From positions 17,494,906-17,558,905 of the forward strand of contig CM022677.1 in assembly GCA_012295275.1 (NCBI GenBank): a DNA stretch of 64,000 bases, in the 5' to 3' direction. Shown piece after piece: positions 49,401-61,727 of this stretch. A program made the translations under genes and the position numbers. Numbering within the stretch: position 1 is the stretch's first letter; each line of letters starts with the position of its first letter. This DNA is from Chrysomallon squamiferum. Lineage: Eukaryota > Mollusca > Gastropoda > Neomphalida > Peltospiridae. The notes under the pieces were generated by a model, which was given only the letters and a program-made list of their open reading frames with translations, searched no databases and was not told where the DNA came from.

Positions 49401-52180
49401 TGTTATTTTACCTCACTGTACCTGCTAGTCTTATTGTTTGTTGTCATGTTTTATTGCTCTGTTTCTGCTAGTCTTATTGTATTGTTGTTATACTTTTATT
49501 TCTCTGTTCTACTAGTTTCATTGTTATGTTGTACTATACTTATTGTTGTTCTACTAGTCTTATTGTTATGTTCTTATTGTTCTGTTCTACTAGTCTTATT
49601 GTTATGTTGTACTTTTACTCTTATTTTCTGTTCTACTAGTCTTATTGTTATGTTGTACTACCTCGGTTACTGTCTTACTGCTCTGGTTTGCTAGTCTTAT
49701 TGTTATGTTGTACTATCTTACTGTTATGTTGTACTATACTCTTATTTCTCTGTTCTACTAGTTTCATTGTTATGTTGTACTACACTCTTATTGTTGTTCT
49801 GCTAGTCTTATTGTTATGTTGTACTATACTCTTATTGCTCGGTTCTGCTAGTCTTATTGTTATGTTCTACTAGTCGTATTGTTATGTTGTACTCATACTT
49901 TTATTGTTCTGTTCTACTAGTCTTACTGTTATGTTGTACTTTACTCTCACTGCTCGGTTCTGCTAGTCTTATTGTTATGTTGTACTATACTCTTATTGCT
50001 CGTTTCTGCTAGTCTTATTGTTATGTTGTACTATACTCTTATTGCTCGGTTCTGCTAGTCTTATTGTTATGTTGTACTATACTCTTATTGCTCGGTTCTG
50101 CTAGTCTTATTGTTATGTTGTACTATACACTCACTGTTCTGTTCTGCTAGTCTTATTGTTATCTTGTACTACACTCTTATTGTTCTGTTCTACTAGTCTT
50201 ATTGTTATGTTGTACTATACACTCACTGTTCTGTTCTGCTAGTCTTATTGTTATCTTGTACTACACTCTCATTGCTCTGTTCTACTAGTCTTATTGTTAT
50301 GTTGTACTATACTCTTATTGTTCTGTTCTACTAGTCTTACTGTTATGTTGTACTTTACTCTCATTGCTCTGTTCTACTAGTCTTATTGTTATGTTGTACT
50401 ATACTCTTATTGCTCGGTTCTGCTAGTCTTATTGTTATGTTCTACTAGTCGTATTGTTATGTTGTACTATACTCTTATTGTTCTGTTCTACTAGTCTTAC
50501 TGTTATGTTGTACTTTACTCTCATTGCTCGGTTCTACTAGTCTTATTGTTATGTTGTACTATACTCTTATTGTTCTGTTCTGCTAGTCTTATTGTTATGT
50601 TGTACTATACTCTTATTGCTCTGTTCTGCTAGTCTTATTGTTATGTTGTACTATACACTCACTGTTCTGTTCTGCTAGTCTTATTGTTATCTTGTACTAC
50701 ACTCTTATTGTTCTGTTCTACTAGTCTTATTGTTATGTTGTACTATACACTCACTGTTCTGTTCTACTAGTCTTATTGTTATGTTGTACTACACTCTTAT
50801 TGTTCTGTTCTACTAGTCTTATTGTTATGTTGTACTTTACTCTCATTGCTCTGTTCTACTAGTCTTATTGTTATGTTGTACTATACTCTTATTGTTCTGT
50901 TCTACTAGTCTTATTGTTATGTTGTACTATACTCTTATTGTTCTGTTCTACTAGTCTTATTGTTATGTTGTACTATACTCTTATTGTTCTGTTCTACTAG
51001 TCTTATTGTTATGTTGTACTATACTCTTATTGCTCTGTTCTGCTAGTCTTATTGTTATGTTGTACTATACACTCACTGTTCTGTTCTGCTAGTCTTATTG
51101 TTATGTTGTACTTTACTCTTATTGTTCTGTTCTACTAGTCTTATTGTTATGTTGTACTATACTCTTATTGTTCTGTTCTACTATCCAGTCTTATTGTTAT
51201 GTTGTACTACACTCTTATTGTTCTGTTCTGCTAGTCTTATTGTTATGTTGTACTACACTCTTATTGTTCTGTTCTACTAGTCTTATTGTTATGTTGTACT
51301 TTACTCTTATTGCTCTGTTCTACTAGTCTTATTGTTATGTTGTACTATACTCTTATTGTTCTGTTCTGCTAGTCTTATTGTTATTTTGTACTACACTCTT
51401 ATTGTTCTGTTCTACTAGTCTTATTGTTATCTTGTACTACACTCTTATTGTTCTGTTCTACTAGTCTTATTGTTATGTTGTACTATACTCTTATTGTTCT
51501 GTTCTACTAGTCTTATTGTTATGTTGTACTATACTCTTATTGTTCTGTTCTACTAGTCTTATTGTTATGTTGTACTTTACTCTTATTGTTCTGTTCTACT
51601 AGTCTTATTGTTATGTTGTACTATACTCTTATCGTTCTGTTCTACTAGTCTTATTGTTATGTTGTACTTTACTCTCATTGCTCTGTTCTACTAGTCTTAT
51701 TGTTATGTTGTACTTTACTCTCATTGCTCTGTTCTACTAGTCTTATTGTTATGTTGTACTATACTCTTATTGTTCTGTTCTACTAGTCTTATTGTTATGT
51801 TGTACTATACTCTTATTGTTCTGTTCTACTAGTCTTATTGTTTGTTTACTTTACTCTCATTGCTCTGTTCTACTAGTCTTATTGTTATGTTGTACTTTAT
51901 TCTCATTGTTCTGTTCTACTAGTCTTATTGTTATGTTGTACTATACTCTTATTGTTCTGTTCTACTAGTCTTATTGTTATGTTGTACTTTACTCTCATTG
52001 TTCTGTTCTACTAGTCTTATTGTTATGTTGTACTATACTCTTATTGTTCTGTTCTACTAGTCTTATTGTTATGTTGTACTATACTCTTATCGTTCTGTTC
52101 TACTAGTCTTATTGTTATGTTGTACTTTACTCTCATTTTCTTCTGTTCTACTAGTCTTATTGTTATGTTATTTTACAGTA
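46500..52180 (+). repeat. Large minisatellite of about 22-24-bp half-units (46-bp dimers) with higher-order copies
   Basis: The basic dimer joins TTATTGTTCTGTTCTACTAG+TC to TTATTGTTATGTTGTACTAT+ACTC. Degenerate monomers occupy 46500-46900, a TE-like insert interrupts at about 46930-47290, and regular dimers run 47290-52180. Blocks of about 545 bp repeat nearly unchanged (for example from 47541 and from 48086), so there is a higher-order period. A single short copy also occurs alone at 42661-42731, upstream of Ig gene A. Long hydrophobic open frames in the array follow from the T-rich repeat and are not genes. Confidence 0.93.
46960..47285 (+). repeat. Dispersed repeat, second copy of the family at about 29480-29900
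   Basis: The stretch containing GGCAGGTAAAATAATACAAC, AGATTTGACCTAGCTT, AACTTCATTTCTGA, CTGTATTCCACTCTGTG and CACTAGATCCAGTAGATCAC matches the order of the same motifs at 29540-29850 in ABHD2 intron 4. Both copies end in a GTAGATCAC-type sequence that abuts a tandem array. It is probably an unclassified transposable-element family; no coding sequence was seen. Confidence 0.65.
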
Positions 52181-52199
52181 CTATACTCTTGCTCCTATC

Positions 52200-52516
52200 T
52201 GCTATTTTATTGTGGTACTGCACTACAGCTTTATCGTTATATTCTTACTGCTCTATTTTACAGAACTCAGATTGCTCTATTGCACTATATCTTCTTGCTC
52301 TATATAGTCTTCTTCACAAAGCAATCCTGGTTGACGTTCCCAAATTTAAAACAAATTTACTACAAAGGGGAATAAGTCAGTCAAATTGTTTTTAGTTAAG
52401 ATCACCATTGTGTGGAAATTCCATTTATCTTTTTATTAATTTTATTATTTATTTATTAATTTATTTAACAAAATGTTAATAAATTGTTCCTAATTTTTCC
52501 CTAGAATGATAAAACT

Positions 52517-52573
<57 letters not shown>

Positions 52574-53110
52574 ACACACATTACGTTGCTTACTTCAATA
52601 TTATTTATTCTTAATATTCATTTACTGATTATGGTTGCAAAATTCTGACACTGATTATTTATTCTTTACAGTTTGATAACGAAAACGAAAGTTGACGAAG
52701 ATGAAGTCTACAAAATTTAAAAATTATTACCAGTATTTTGAAAAAATATTTTATCCCTTTTCAATTTTTTAAAGTTACATTTCAATTCGTTTAATACAAA
52801 TGCACGTGCTATATAAATATTCAATACGCTTTGAAACTAGCGCATACAAACGCACGCTAACACACATACACACAACGATAAACAGATTAGAAATTCGCAA
52901 ACACACACACGCATACCTTCATACACCATAAATGCCATTGTTATACTGTTTCGTATTATTTGTTTTTAATAATAAACTTACAGTTATTATAATATTTCAG
53001 CAAACACACACACATACATGCATACCTTCATACACTATAAATGCCATTGTTATACTGTTTCGTATTATTTGTTTTTAATAATAAACTTAAGTTATTATAA
53101 TATTCCACAT
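52200..53110. other. Spacer after the minisatellite
   Basis: It holds a short non-repetitive stretch, a CT/CA microsatellite at 52519-52580 and a tandem pair containing CATACCTTCATACAC...ATAAATGCCATTGTTATACT (about 52913 and 53019, about 106 bp apart). No gene was seen. Confidence 0.55.
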
Positions 53111-53112
53111 TA

Positions 53113-53388
53113 TAGGTTGAGGACCCATTATCCGAAATTTCGAATTTCCGAAATCCGAAAAGCTCAGTAATTCGAAACTTTTTCCGCTCAGCAGAAATAA
53201 TCTTTTTAGGAATGTACAAAAAAAGTTATTTAAAATATTACACAGAAAATTCTGCAGACCATCTGTACAAGCCGCATATAAAATATAAATGGAGTTCGTA
53301 TTTAGTCTCAGATCTTATTCTCAGTCTTGTATTCTAAAATCTTAAATCCGGCCCCAAGCATTTCGGATAAGTAAAAATTCTCAACCTG
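53113..53388. mobile_element. Tigger/pogo-like MITE (Tc1-mariner superfamily) with TA target site
   Basis: Left end: TAGGTTGAGGACCCATTATC followed by CGAAAT. Right end, reversed: CAGGTTGAGAATTTTTACTT followed by ATCCGAAAT. These are terminal inverted repeats of the AGGTTGAG...TTATCCGAAAT type known from Tigger-like non-autonomous elements. TA dinucleotides flank both sides (53111-53112 and 53389-53390). Repeated TCCGAAAT motifs lie inside. Length is 276 bp with no transposase. Confidence 0.8.
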
Positions 53389-53389
53389 T

Positions 53390-54301
53390 ATTTTCTAATA
53401 ATAGAATTAGAACTGTAGTAATAATTCACTTTATTTGTTCTTAATAATAACAAAAGCTACTATTGATTCTTTTTTTAAAGGTAAATGAAACTTTCTATTT
53501 TTATATTTTTTAATGTTACTGATAGTTTTAATGATAGTAAAAGTTGCAATTGTTACATTGTTTATGAATATATTGGTAAATAAATGTTATTATCCCATTT
53601 GTTTTGTTCATTTTTATTTTTTTATTTTTTTATTATTATTTATTTTAATGTTGTGCTTTTAATGATAATGAAACTGAGAACTGTTTCAATATTTTATTTT
53701 AACTGATTTTTAACGATAATAAAATATTTTGTCGCTAATCATATTTAATTTACTATGTAACTGGAATAAAACTGAATGGAATGTACGAATAGTACAGATA
53801 ACATTTTTAAAAACGCACATGCTTTACTGACCATACAGACATACAGAACAATCCCTCAGTACTGTGACACTGCACCAGATATTTGCCTGAGAAGCCCCAC
53901 CCCACAGCGTCACGCCTACAGAGACCTCACCCAGGGGCTTCAGACTGGGAATCACTGACTACGGTAACAGAGATCGCATGGACTTTCTCCGTGGCGTCTG
54001 CTCAAAATCTTTAGATATAAAACGTGTTCGAAACATTTATGTAACTACATGTAATAAGAAATGTTTCAAATAAACAATGTATATTATGTACAGATGTCTT
54101 TTTAATATCCAGTTAATCCGTACAAGAGATTAATTATCCTTGGCAGGGTTAGGCGGGTGGAATTGCCGAGGGGATAAATGACCCAGGGGCAATCACCAGA
54201 GTGGAAAATCACCGGGAGGAAAGAGACTGGGAAAATATCCATTTCGACTGCCTGGACAGTACAGATGTCATTTCGACTGCATGAGCTGCTTACTCCATGT
54301 G

Positions 54302-54342
<41 letters not shown>

Positions 54343-55500
54343 GTTAAAAAATAACAAGTTAAAAACATTTTATTACTGTTAAAAAACTAAATGGTATACA
54401 ATAGTTAGTTTTTTTTCTGCCAGTGTGTGTGCGTGAAAGCGTTTGTTTGTGAGTGTATATGTGTATGTGTGTGTGGTTGGGTGGGAGAGTATCTGTGCGT
54501 GTCTTATAACAGCTATAAATAAAAATTAATTAGATAAATAATATTATTTATAATAACGGACCACGAATAAAAGAAATTTCTTTCAATTAAAAATCGGAAT
54601 ATTTTTATTTTAAATTTGATTTGAAACGTTAATTAGAATGTATTACTTAATTAATTATGATAAAGAAACGTTTATAACAATGAAAGGATAACACACAACC
54701 ATATTTCCAGCAAAACTGATATGATAAGCTTTGTTTTGTTTTTTTTTACTCTTTTTACTTATGATCGAATAATTTGTTGATTGAATTTAAAACTATTTTC
54801 CGTTTAGCTAAGCAAGCAGAAGTAGGAAATTTCACACTTCATTTTTGAAAAGTAAAGGTCCGCGTTTCAATATCCAGAACACAGCAAAAGAAAGTTGATA
54901 AAGAAATTTCAGTTTGCGATTCAGCCGTCCGTAGAGAACATTTCTGTAGTCATAGTTGTCAAGATTCGACTCTCCTTTTTGAAATATTATTAACGTTTTT
55001 AAAATTTTATTGAAGTCTTCTTCATATTCTTCATTTTATTAGCCTGAAATACAACAATACATACTGTCATACTGTTGTTTTAAATATCAACAACAAAAAG
55101 AAATAGAGAAAGAAATTATTAGAAGGATTGAAATACCAATCAACCACTGAAACAAATACACCTACATACAAAATATTTACAAACAAACATACAAATGTAA
55201 ATTTACTCGCTATCACACACAGACAAACACATACACAAAAACACAAATACGAAAAAATACACGCTCACACACATACTAATTTGCTGAATGAACATGTTTA
55301 TTAATGTTCTAAAACAAACTTAGAATACTGTGGCATGGTGTTCAGCAGTTGCAGAAAATTGGCGTTGAATGGTCAGAATAAAGGTGAATATACGTGTTTT
55401 AAATCTTGAATGCTCGCAGTAAAATGCTTTATTTCCATTTCGACGTAGAAAAGTTACAAGATACCAAGACTAAGCCTGGCTATTCGAAGCACTGCTAATA
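53390..55500. other. Spacer with a GC-richer islet and microsatellite
   Basis: 53850-53960 ends in GGCTTCAGACTGGGAATCAC followed by TG, which reversed (CAGTGATTCCCAGTCTGAAG) resembles a hAT end, but no partner end was found. 54115-54290 is an islet of short GC-rich motifs. (ATA)n lies at 54303-54342. The rest is AT-rich with CA tracts; no gene recognised. Confidence 0.4.
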
Positions 55501-55559
55501 AGCAGCCTCCAGTTAGGTGAATCGCAGTCAACAGTCGCAGGACACACGAACATCGAGCA

Positions 55560-55920
55560 GACGTTTCACGTCACTGGAGCAGGTTCCAGCAGTTTCAATT
55601 AGCAGACAACCCGCCCGCCTAGAAATGGAAGACAGCTCCAGCACGTGATCTCTACATCCGACGTCTGCAACTTGCCTCACAGAACTACTACAGCAACAAA
55701 GATTCGTGTAGGTAAACAATTCTGAAAAACGAGCTGGAGAAGTTGGTTTACGTGGTAGGGAAGCCTTTGTTGGTCTTCACCATCAACGTTTGTGTGTTCC
55801 CTCGTCGACAGATGTACAGGAACTGAACTTATGGAAACTGGCGGCTAGTATTGTTCAGAGACGAGTCACGTTTCCTTCTACAGCGACGTCACAGACAACA
55901 GTGGTTGTTGAGTTATGATC
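55560..55920 (+). pseudogene. Dead Tc1-like transposase fragment
   Basis: Plus-strand reading gives RDLYIRRLQLASQNYYSN at about 55644, matching the RD.YIR...L DNA-binding region of Tc1-type transposases. After stops and frame changes it gives WRLVLFRDESRFLLQRRHRQ at about 55842-55905, matching the W..VLFSDESRF.LQ segment that holds the second catalytic Asp. Stops interrupt the frame and the C-terminal third is not recognisable. It is a relic, not an active element. Confidence 0.7.
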
Positions 55921-55929
55921 ATTACAATG

Positions 55930-56700
55930 TAGGTGGTTTTATCACAAATCTCCCAAATTCAGATGGCCATAATCTCGTAAACTGCTTGTCAGTTTATGAG
56001 TCAATACCCTCAGAAATAAAGTCATATATTCAGATGTTCCTGTGTTGAAATTATTTGACTTTCAGAGATCAAAGAAAAAAACAGTATGTCAGCCAGTAAA
56101 CACAAATTGAATATTAAAACATTAATTAATGAACGACTATTTCCGGTATTACGAAAAGCATGTGCAGGGTTGATAGAGTCATCCCACATAGAACAAAATT
56201 CTCGAGTTCGTGAATTTGAAAGAAGTGTTTGACACTGCCCTAGCAACCAAAGGAATTGCTCGTTTCCAGTAACCCACCTTCCAGCATAGTCTCTTCATTA
56301 TTACAAACGAGAACTGGAAAGTTCTGAAGAAATGTTTCTCTCAGCAGAGAGGAAACACTTACTGACATAACAGAGAAACACTCCATCTAAGTTAATCACT
56401 GGCGTTTTTTCAGTATGGTAATGAACGTTTTACTAGACCGGTGAAGCAGATTCATGGGGGGAATGCTATGGACCAACTTAACACCTTCTGAAAATTGTAG
56501 ACTAAAGAGGACACAAGTCTTCACAGTCAAAGAGAAGATGAAGTAAAAAGTTGTTGACGCCAACCATAAAAATATAAAAGAGTTCCTCGGAGTGAGGCAA
56601 ATGTCCCTGATTTTGATTAGCACTATCTTTCGTTACCAAGGCTACGTTAATGTTCTTTAAGTCAGTTCAACAAGAAATTTTCTACCGTTTTCACTTTTAA
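55930..56700. other. Unassigned segment, possibly decayed mobile-element coding DNA
   Basis: A plus-strand 48-codon frame from 56084 (containing INERLFPVLRKACAGLIESS) and short minus-strand frames at 56022-56246 and 56396-56623 have protein-like composition. None matches a family I know. It adjoins the dead Tc1-like transposase and may be part of the same relic or of a nested one. Confidence 0.3.
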
Positions 56701-56848
56701 CACACAAACTGACATACACACATTACGCAATCGCAAAACACATCTATGTATTTACCAGCAATCACTAGTAAATTTCTACATTCTCGAGCATTGAACAAAA
56801 CAACAGTTTTTTTAAAAAGGAACCATATCTACTTTGACAACGTGTTTG

Positions 56849-56895
<47 letters not shown>

Positions 56896-56965
56896 ACATA
56901 CATATATATATATACACATACATACATACATAATTGAAAACAATTTCAAAGCGCTGAATCCGTAC

Positions 56966-57985
56966 GGCGAATAGTAACATCCATCTCATTTTCATTCGTT
57001 TTATAATTTCCCTCTTTGTTATTGTAAGCTAAACGACAGAAATAGGTTCCATTATCAGCAGTAGTCAGGTGTCCCACCTCGACCTGCAAAAACGATTCCT
57101 TTGGATAATCCGTGCGACATCTGCCACTCAGCCTGCTTCTGTTTTGAAAATGGTCGCTTAAGACAGGTTCACCATTCGATTTCAGGCAGTTAGTTACAGC
57201 AATGGTTGTCTCATTTGAGTTTCCCTGTTTTCTGGCTATGTCTATGGAAGAAAGCGTATCTAAGTCGGTGATGTCGTCAACACTGCAGTTCAAAAGCATC
57301 GTTTCTCCCTCATGAAGTGAAGTAGCTTTCCTCAATGCTTTCAATAAAAATTTTAAAAATTTAAAAAAAAAAAAAAAAAGTTATTTGTTCGTCAGAGTTT
57401 TAAGTTCATCAATCAACAGCTATTAGCTGATGTAAAATTATTAACATTTCGAAAACACATACAAATATTTTGTTTCAGTGTGTGTGTGTCTGTTAATATA
57501 CCTCTATGTTAATATACCTCTATGCATGAATAAATTGTTATTCCAAAAATCTTTTAATTTAATTTTTTAATTATTTTTTTATTTTAATTGTTTTTAAATG
57601 CTGCTATACAGAAAATTTGTCATACACACATTTTAATTAAAATGTATATACCTTTTTTACAGTCACATTTTAAAATAATAAATTAGTTAACCATGATTAA
57701 TTATGAATTTAAAACACGGATACATAATATCTGTGCATAGTGTGATTGTGTTTTATAAATACATATGTAAAATTTTATCTCTATCTATTTAATTAAAATC
57801 TATTTATAACCATATATATATATATATATATGCATGCAAAATTTACTAACATATAAATTATATATATACACACACCCATAAATCTATATACAAACACACA
57901 CACGTATACACATATAAATTAATAGGCTCACACACACACAAACGCATACAAAAAACAGACAAACACAAACATACAAACATATATA

Positions 57986-58028
<43 letters not shown>

Positions 58029-59133
58029 AGATTCATTTTTCGATATTTTTTCTTCATTATTGTCACAATGAGCCGATAGCCCACCTCTTGACGGAAACTT
58101 TTTACGCAGATTGAAAGATGGTACGTTGTTCAGAAAGGAAAAAAAACAATATTATATTTGTTATATTTACTTATTTAAATATAAGAATCCTGTGACAAAA
58201 AACAAACCTGATAAAAGTACGAGGCACTAAAATATAACAGTTTTTCTTTAACAAGAAAATTATATTTGTATTAATGAAATTTTGTCACAGTATTGTATAT
58301 GAGAGAGCAGATGTTTTTCCAAGCACGTGCCATTTAAATTTAAATTTGGTTTTGTTTATGTCTGTAGTATAATTCTCATTTTACAGTTTATGAGAATAAA
58401 ATTCACTATCATTATCACTACCATTGCTTTATTCACAGATCAGAAGAATTAATGGAGATTTTTTTATCTTGATGTCAGAATTTTTTTAATAGTTTTTTCC
58501 GCCAATACGATTTTTCTTTCTTGTTTTTCTTCTTTTTTTTACGGAAAGTAGTAAACATTTCACGCTTGACAGATTTTGATGATATTAATAAGTCACTGGT
58601 TTTATTCTGGAAAATTTAAAAACGGACCAACGACAATCGTTCAGGATAAATGGCGGAAACTACGATTATAATTCTCAGTTTTAAAAATGCATGGCCTCGC
58701 AAAGCAACAATAGCGTTTGGAGATGAAACTGATATGACGTCAGTGCCTCATTCTGGCATGCCCACCTAATGATTGCATTTTTAAATTCGTTGTGTGGTAG
58801 ATGGCAGTGACAGTCAGCGCACTGTGACATTATGATATCGAAATTTGGTCAATCTGTATTTTATTAATTATTTAACAACAACTATTACCACTGTTGCAAT
58901 TACAATAATCGTCACTTAAAAATTTAACCCTTTTTCTTCGGTGTTTTTATTATTATTATTATTAAATATTAAAAAAAAATGTCATTCAAGTCTGAGAAAA
59001 AAGCATTAAAGATTGCTGTTCATACACACTTTCATAGACAAAGGTTGTGTATGGGCGTGTGTTCTCATTTTCTTCATTTTGTTCAGAATATTCTTATTTA
59101 TTTATTTATTTATTATTGTTCTTACTAGTGTTT

Positions 59134-59178
<45 letters not shown>

Positions 59179-59361
59179 TTGTTGTTGTTGTTTCTTCTTT
59201 TTTGATAAAGTCTTTATGGTAATTTTTCCAGAATTGTTTCAAATCAGTACTCGTCATTTTTTATTTTAATTAACAATCGAATTTTGTTTTCTAATTTAAA
59301 ACTTACCCTTTGTGTCACATGCGAAGTAAAGACAGAGTGAAAGGAGTATCCAGTTTGTCAT
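56966..59361 (-). CDS. Secreted or surface single V-like Ig-domain protein, copy B (two exons, 3' end uncertain)
   Basis: Exon 1 (59307-59361, minus, 55 nt, phase 1) encodes the signal peptide MTNWILLSLCLYFACDTK and ends at donor GTAAGT. Exon 2 (56966-57337, 372 nt, phase 1-1, acceptor TTGAAAG, donor GTACGG) encodes an Ig domain. It has Cys in LLNCSVDD and the strand-F motif TTADNGTYFC. Two further cysteines, in VTNCLKS and SGRCRT, could form a second disulfide. Asn-X-Ser/Thr sites include NCS, NRS and NGT. Exon sizes, phases, donor sequences and the internal pattern (SxI.I...NGE..L.D...G.C......SFL/SYL) match copy A, so the two are paralogues in tail-to-tail orientation. If the GTACGG donor is not used, the frame closes about 20 bases later at 56946. 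No later exon was identified. The resemblance to FREP-type Ig domains is suggestive only. Confidence 0.7.
57984..58026. repeat. (AC)n microsatellite in the Ig gene B intron
   Basis: About 19 AC repeats lie within a longer CA/TA-rich stretch (57860-58026). The Cys/Val-rich frame on the minus strand is a by-product. Confidence 0.95.
59136..59192 (+). repeat. Poly(T) and GTT tract
   Basis: A T run of about 40 bases is followed by GTTGTTGTTGTTG, in the intron of Ig gene B near its first exon. Confidence 0.95.
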
Positions 59362-59387
59362 TTCGAGAAAATCGTTTCCGTTTACTA

Positions 59388-59426
59388 GCAGACGTTATAT
59401 TGCTTTTTAATAAGTTTAACGTCTGC
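59388..59426. repeat. Inverted repeat just upstream of Ig gene B
   Basis: GCAGACGTTA at 59388-59397 is mirrored exactly by TAACGTCTGC at 59417-59426, with a 19-base loop. It sits 27-65 bases upstream of the gene B start codon, in the promoter or 5' UTR. GCAGACGTTA also occurs in intron 1 of gene A (about 43070). It may be a dyad protein-binding site or a hairpin. Confidence 0.5.
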
Positions 59427-59429
59427 AAT

Positions 59430-60421
59430 AACGTCATCAGATAGGTTCCAGAACTTGTTACGTCATCTAAAAGGGTCTTTTGAGTGATAACACCGTGTGC
59501 GTTAGCTTCATTTTAAAGAGGCAACCTGTGTTGTATTTTTTATTGTTGTTGTTGTTGTTTTTGTTTGTTTGTTGTTGTTTTTTTGTTTGTTGTTGTTTTT
59601 TTGTTTGTTTTTTTGTTTCTTTTCCGCTACAGAAGTTGCCGAAATCTGAAAGATTTGTGGCCAAACCACTGGTTAATACAAAGCTGACAATCACTTAATA
59701 AAAAAATGTAAATATTGTGAACTAAACTCGTTTATGGTTTCGTAGTTTCATTGCAGATACGCAACTCCTTGGAATCACTCTCCTGCATGATTTTTTTTTT
59801 TTTTTTTTGGCTGGATAATCTAGCTAAACTGCATTAGAGCAGTATATCTCAGAACAAAATAATTAAAAATTAAAAATATATAAATAAATAAAAATAAAAG
59901 AAAGAAAGAAAGAATGCGTGCCAGATCAAGACTGTCAATGATTCTGCTTGCAGATTCTTCTAATCAAATCTGTCAGTTTCAAGTGTAAAACACCACATTT
60001 CTCATTTAAATCAAGAAAAGAATCATGGGGGAAAAAAAATAATACAAATAAACTGTGCGCGGAAAGCAAATTAGAGGACAACGGTTATATAGGTATGTCA
60101 CACAGTAATCATTTCTGTTACGGAGGTTTCAGTGTGTTTGTTTATAACTGGGAGTCTTTGTTCTCGAATGCCCTTCACTGCGATGAGCTGTTCGGTATTT
60201 TCCGTTGAAATTTTCGCTTTCGGAGACGCTCGTCAAATCGAATACATGGAATTACTACCATGCACTCCATTTTATTTTACCTTTTTTTTTTTTGTATGTT
60301 TACCCCTTTTTTTTTTTTTTTTTTTTATTTTTTTTTTTTTGACGAATGACTCTTAACACATATCACCTTGATGTAAATCTTTAGTTTTACGAAACATTAT
60401 GACTAATTGATAATCATGTTT

Positions 60422-60460
<39 letters not shown>

Positions 60461-61543
60461 ACACACACACAAACACACACACACACACACACACTCTCAT
60501 ATCGTACATCTGCATGATTCACATATCACAAATAGCTCAGACATAATATTTATATATTTAAACCAGTAGGTAGATCTATATCAATCAGATATAACACCTG
60601 ATGACGAATAAATAGCCCAGTAATCTCTATACTGTTGGGGTATTGAGAACATGTAAGAACTTTAATTTAAAATTTAAATTCTATTATTTAGGAGAGATGA
60701 CATTCAATCTGTCAGTTACATATTGGTAATATATTTAAATAACTTAACATATATATTTTTTCTAAAGGATGCAAATATAATTCTCGAAATTAAATCGTTT
60801 AATTTTAGTTGATAAAACGTTGATAAAAGGATAATTAAGAAAAAAATTTAGCAAAAGTGAACACAGACTTTGGAACACACCTTTTGTATACATTTATTAT
60901 CACCATGTTCTTTCTTATTGTCAAATCAGTTGTAAATTTAGTGCGCTGATGTGTTTAACTAAACAGTTACCAGAAAAAACAGCACTGGTTCAGTTCATAA
61001 TGAAATGAATGGAACGTGTGTGTCTTTGTGTCTGTGTGTCTGTAGGCACAGATGGTCACAAAAATACAAAAACAAATGTTATTGTTTAACGACATTTTAG
61101 TTACTCGTAGTAGATGAACTCCTGCTGACAAAAACAATTCGTAATTGCACATTAAAAAACACATAAAATAAAACCCAGTGCATAAATTATATTTGAGATA
61201 ATGATTTAATGTTAGAAATAATATAATCCACTGGTTTGACAACTGTTGACAGTTCGTAACTAAACGGTCAGTCTTTATGTTACGTTTCAATTGACAGAAT
61301 GAAACATACATACACACGTATAAATACATACACACATACATACATACATATATGAATATATATGTATGTATAAAAATGGTTATACACACACACACACATA
61401 TACACATAAATACATACATATATACGCACAAACAGACATACACACAATTCCCTTGGTGTTGGATCATGATAATCAATTAAGAGCTGCTTACAAAAACAGT
61501 TCATCATTGCTGGAAACCTCATGATAACCAAAACCAAGTGTTT

Positions 61544-61576
<33 letters not shown>

Positions 61577-61686
61577 CGTGTTAATATACCTCTACGTAGC
61601 AATACTGCATAAATAAATTGTTATTCCAAAAGTGCTTTTAATTTTTCTTTATAATGCTGCTAAAAATACCGAGTCGTAAAACATAC

Positions 61687-61727
<41 letters not shown>

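Noticed and set aside
47459-52395. Several hydrophobic open frames of 60-114 codons across the minisatellite
   Set aside because: They follow from T-rich repeat units lacking stop triplets in one frame; frames change between units, and there is no start context or domain.
52671-52720. Possible last exon of Ig gene A after TTCTTTACAG
   Set aside because: In the required phase it meets TGA at once, adds no recognisable sequence, and lies beyond the large array.
53028-53219. A 63-codon minus-strand frame
   Set aside because: It overlaps the end of the Tigger-like MITE and has no family match.
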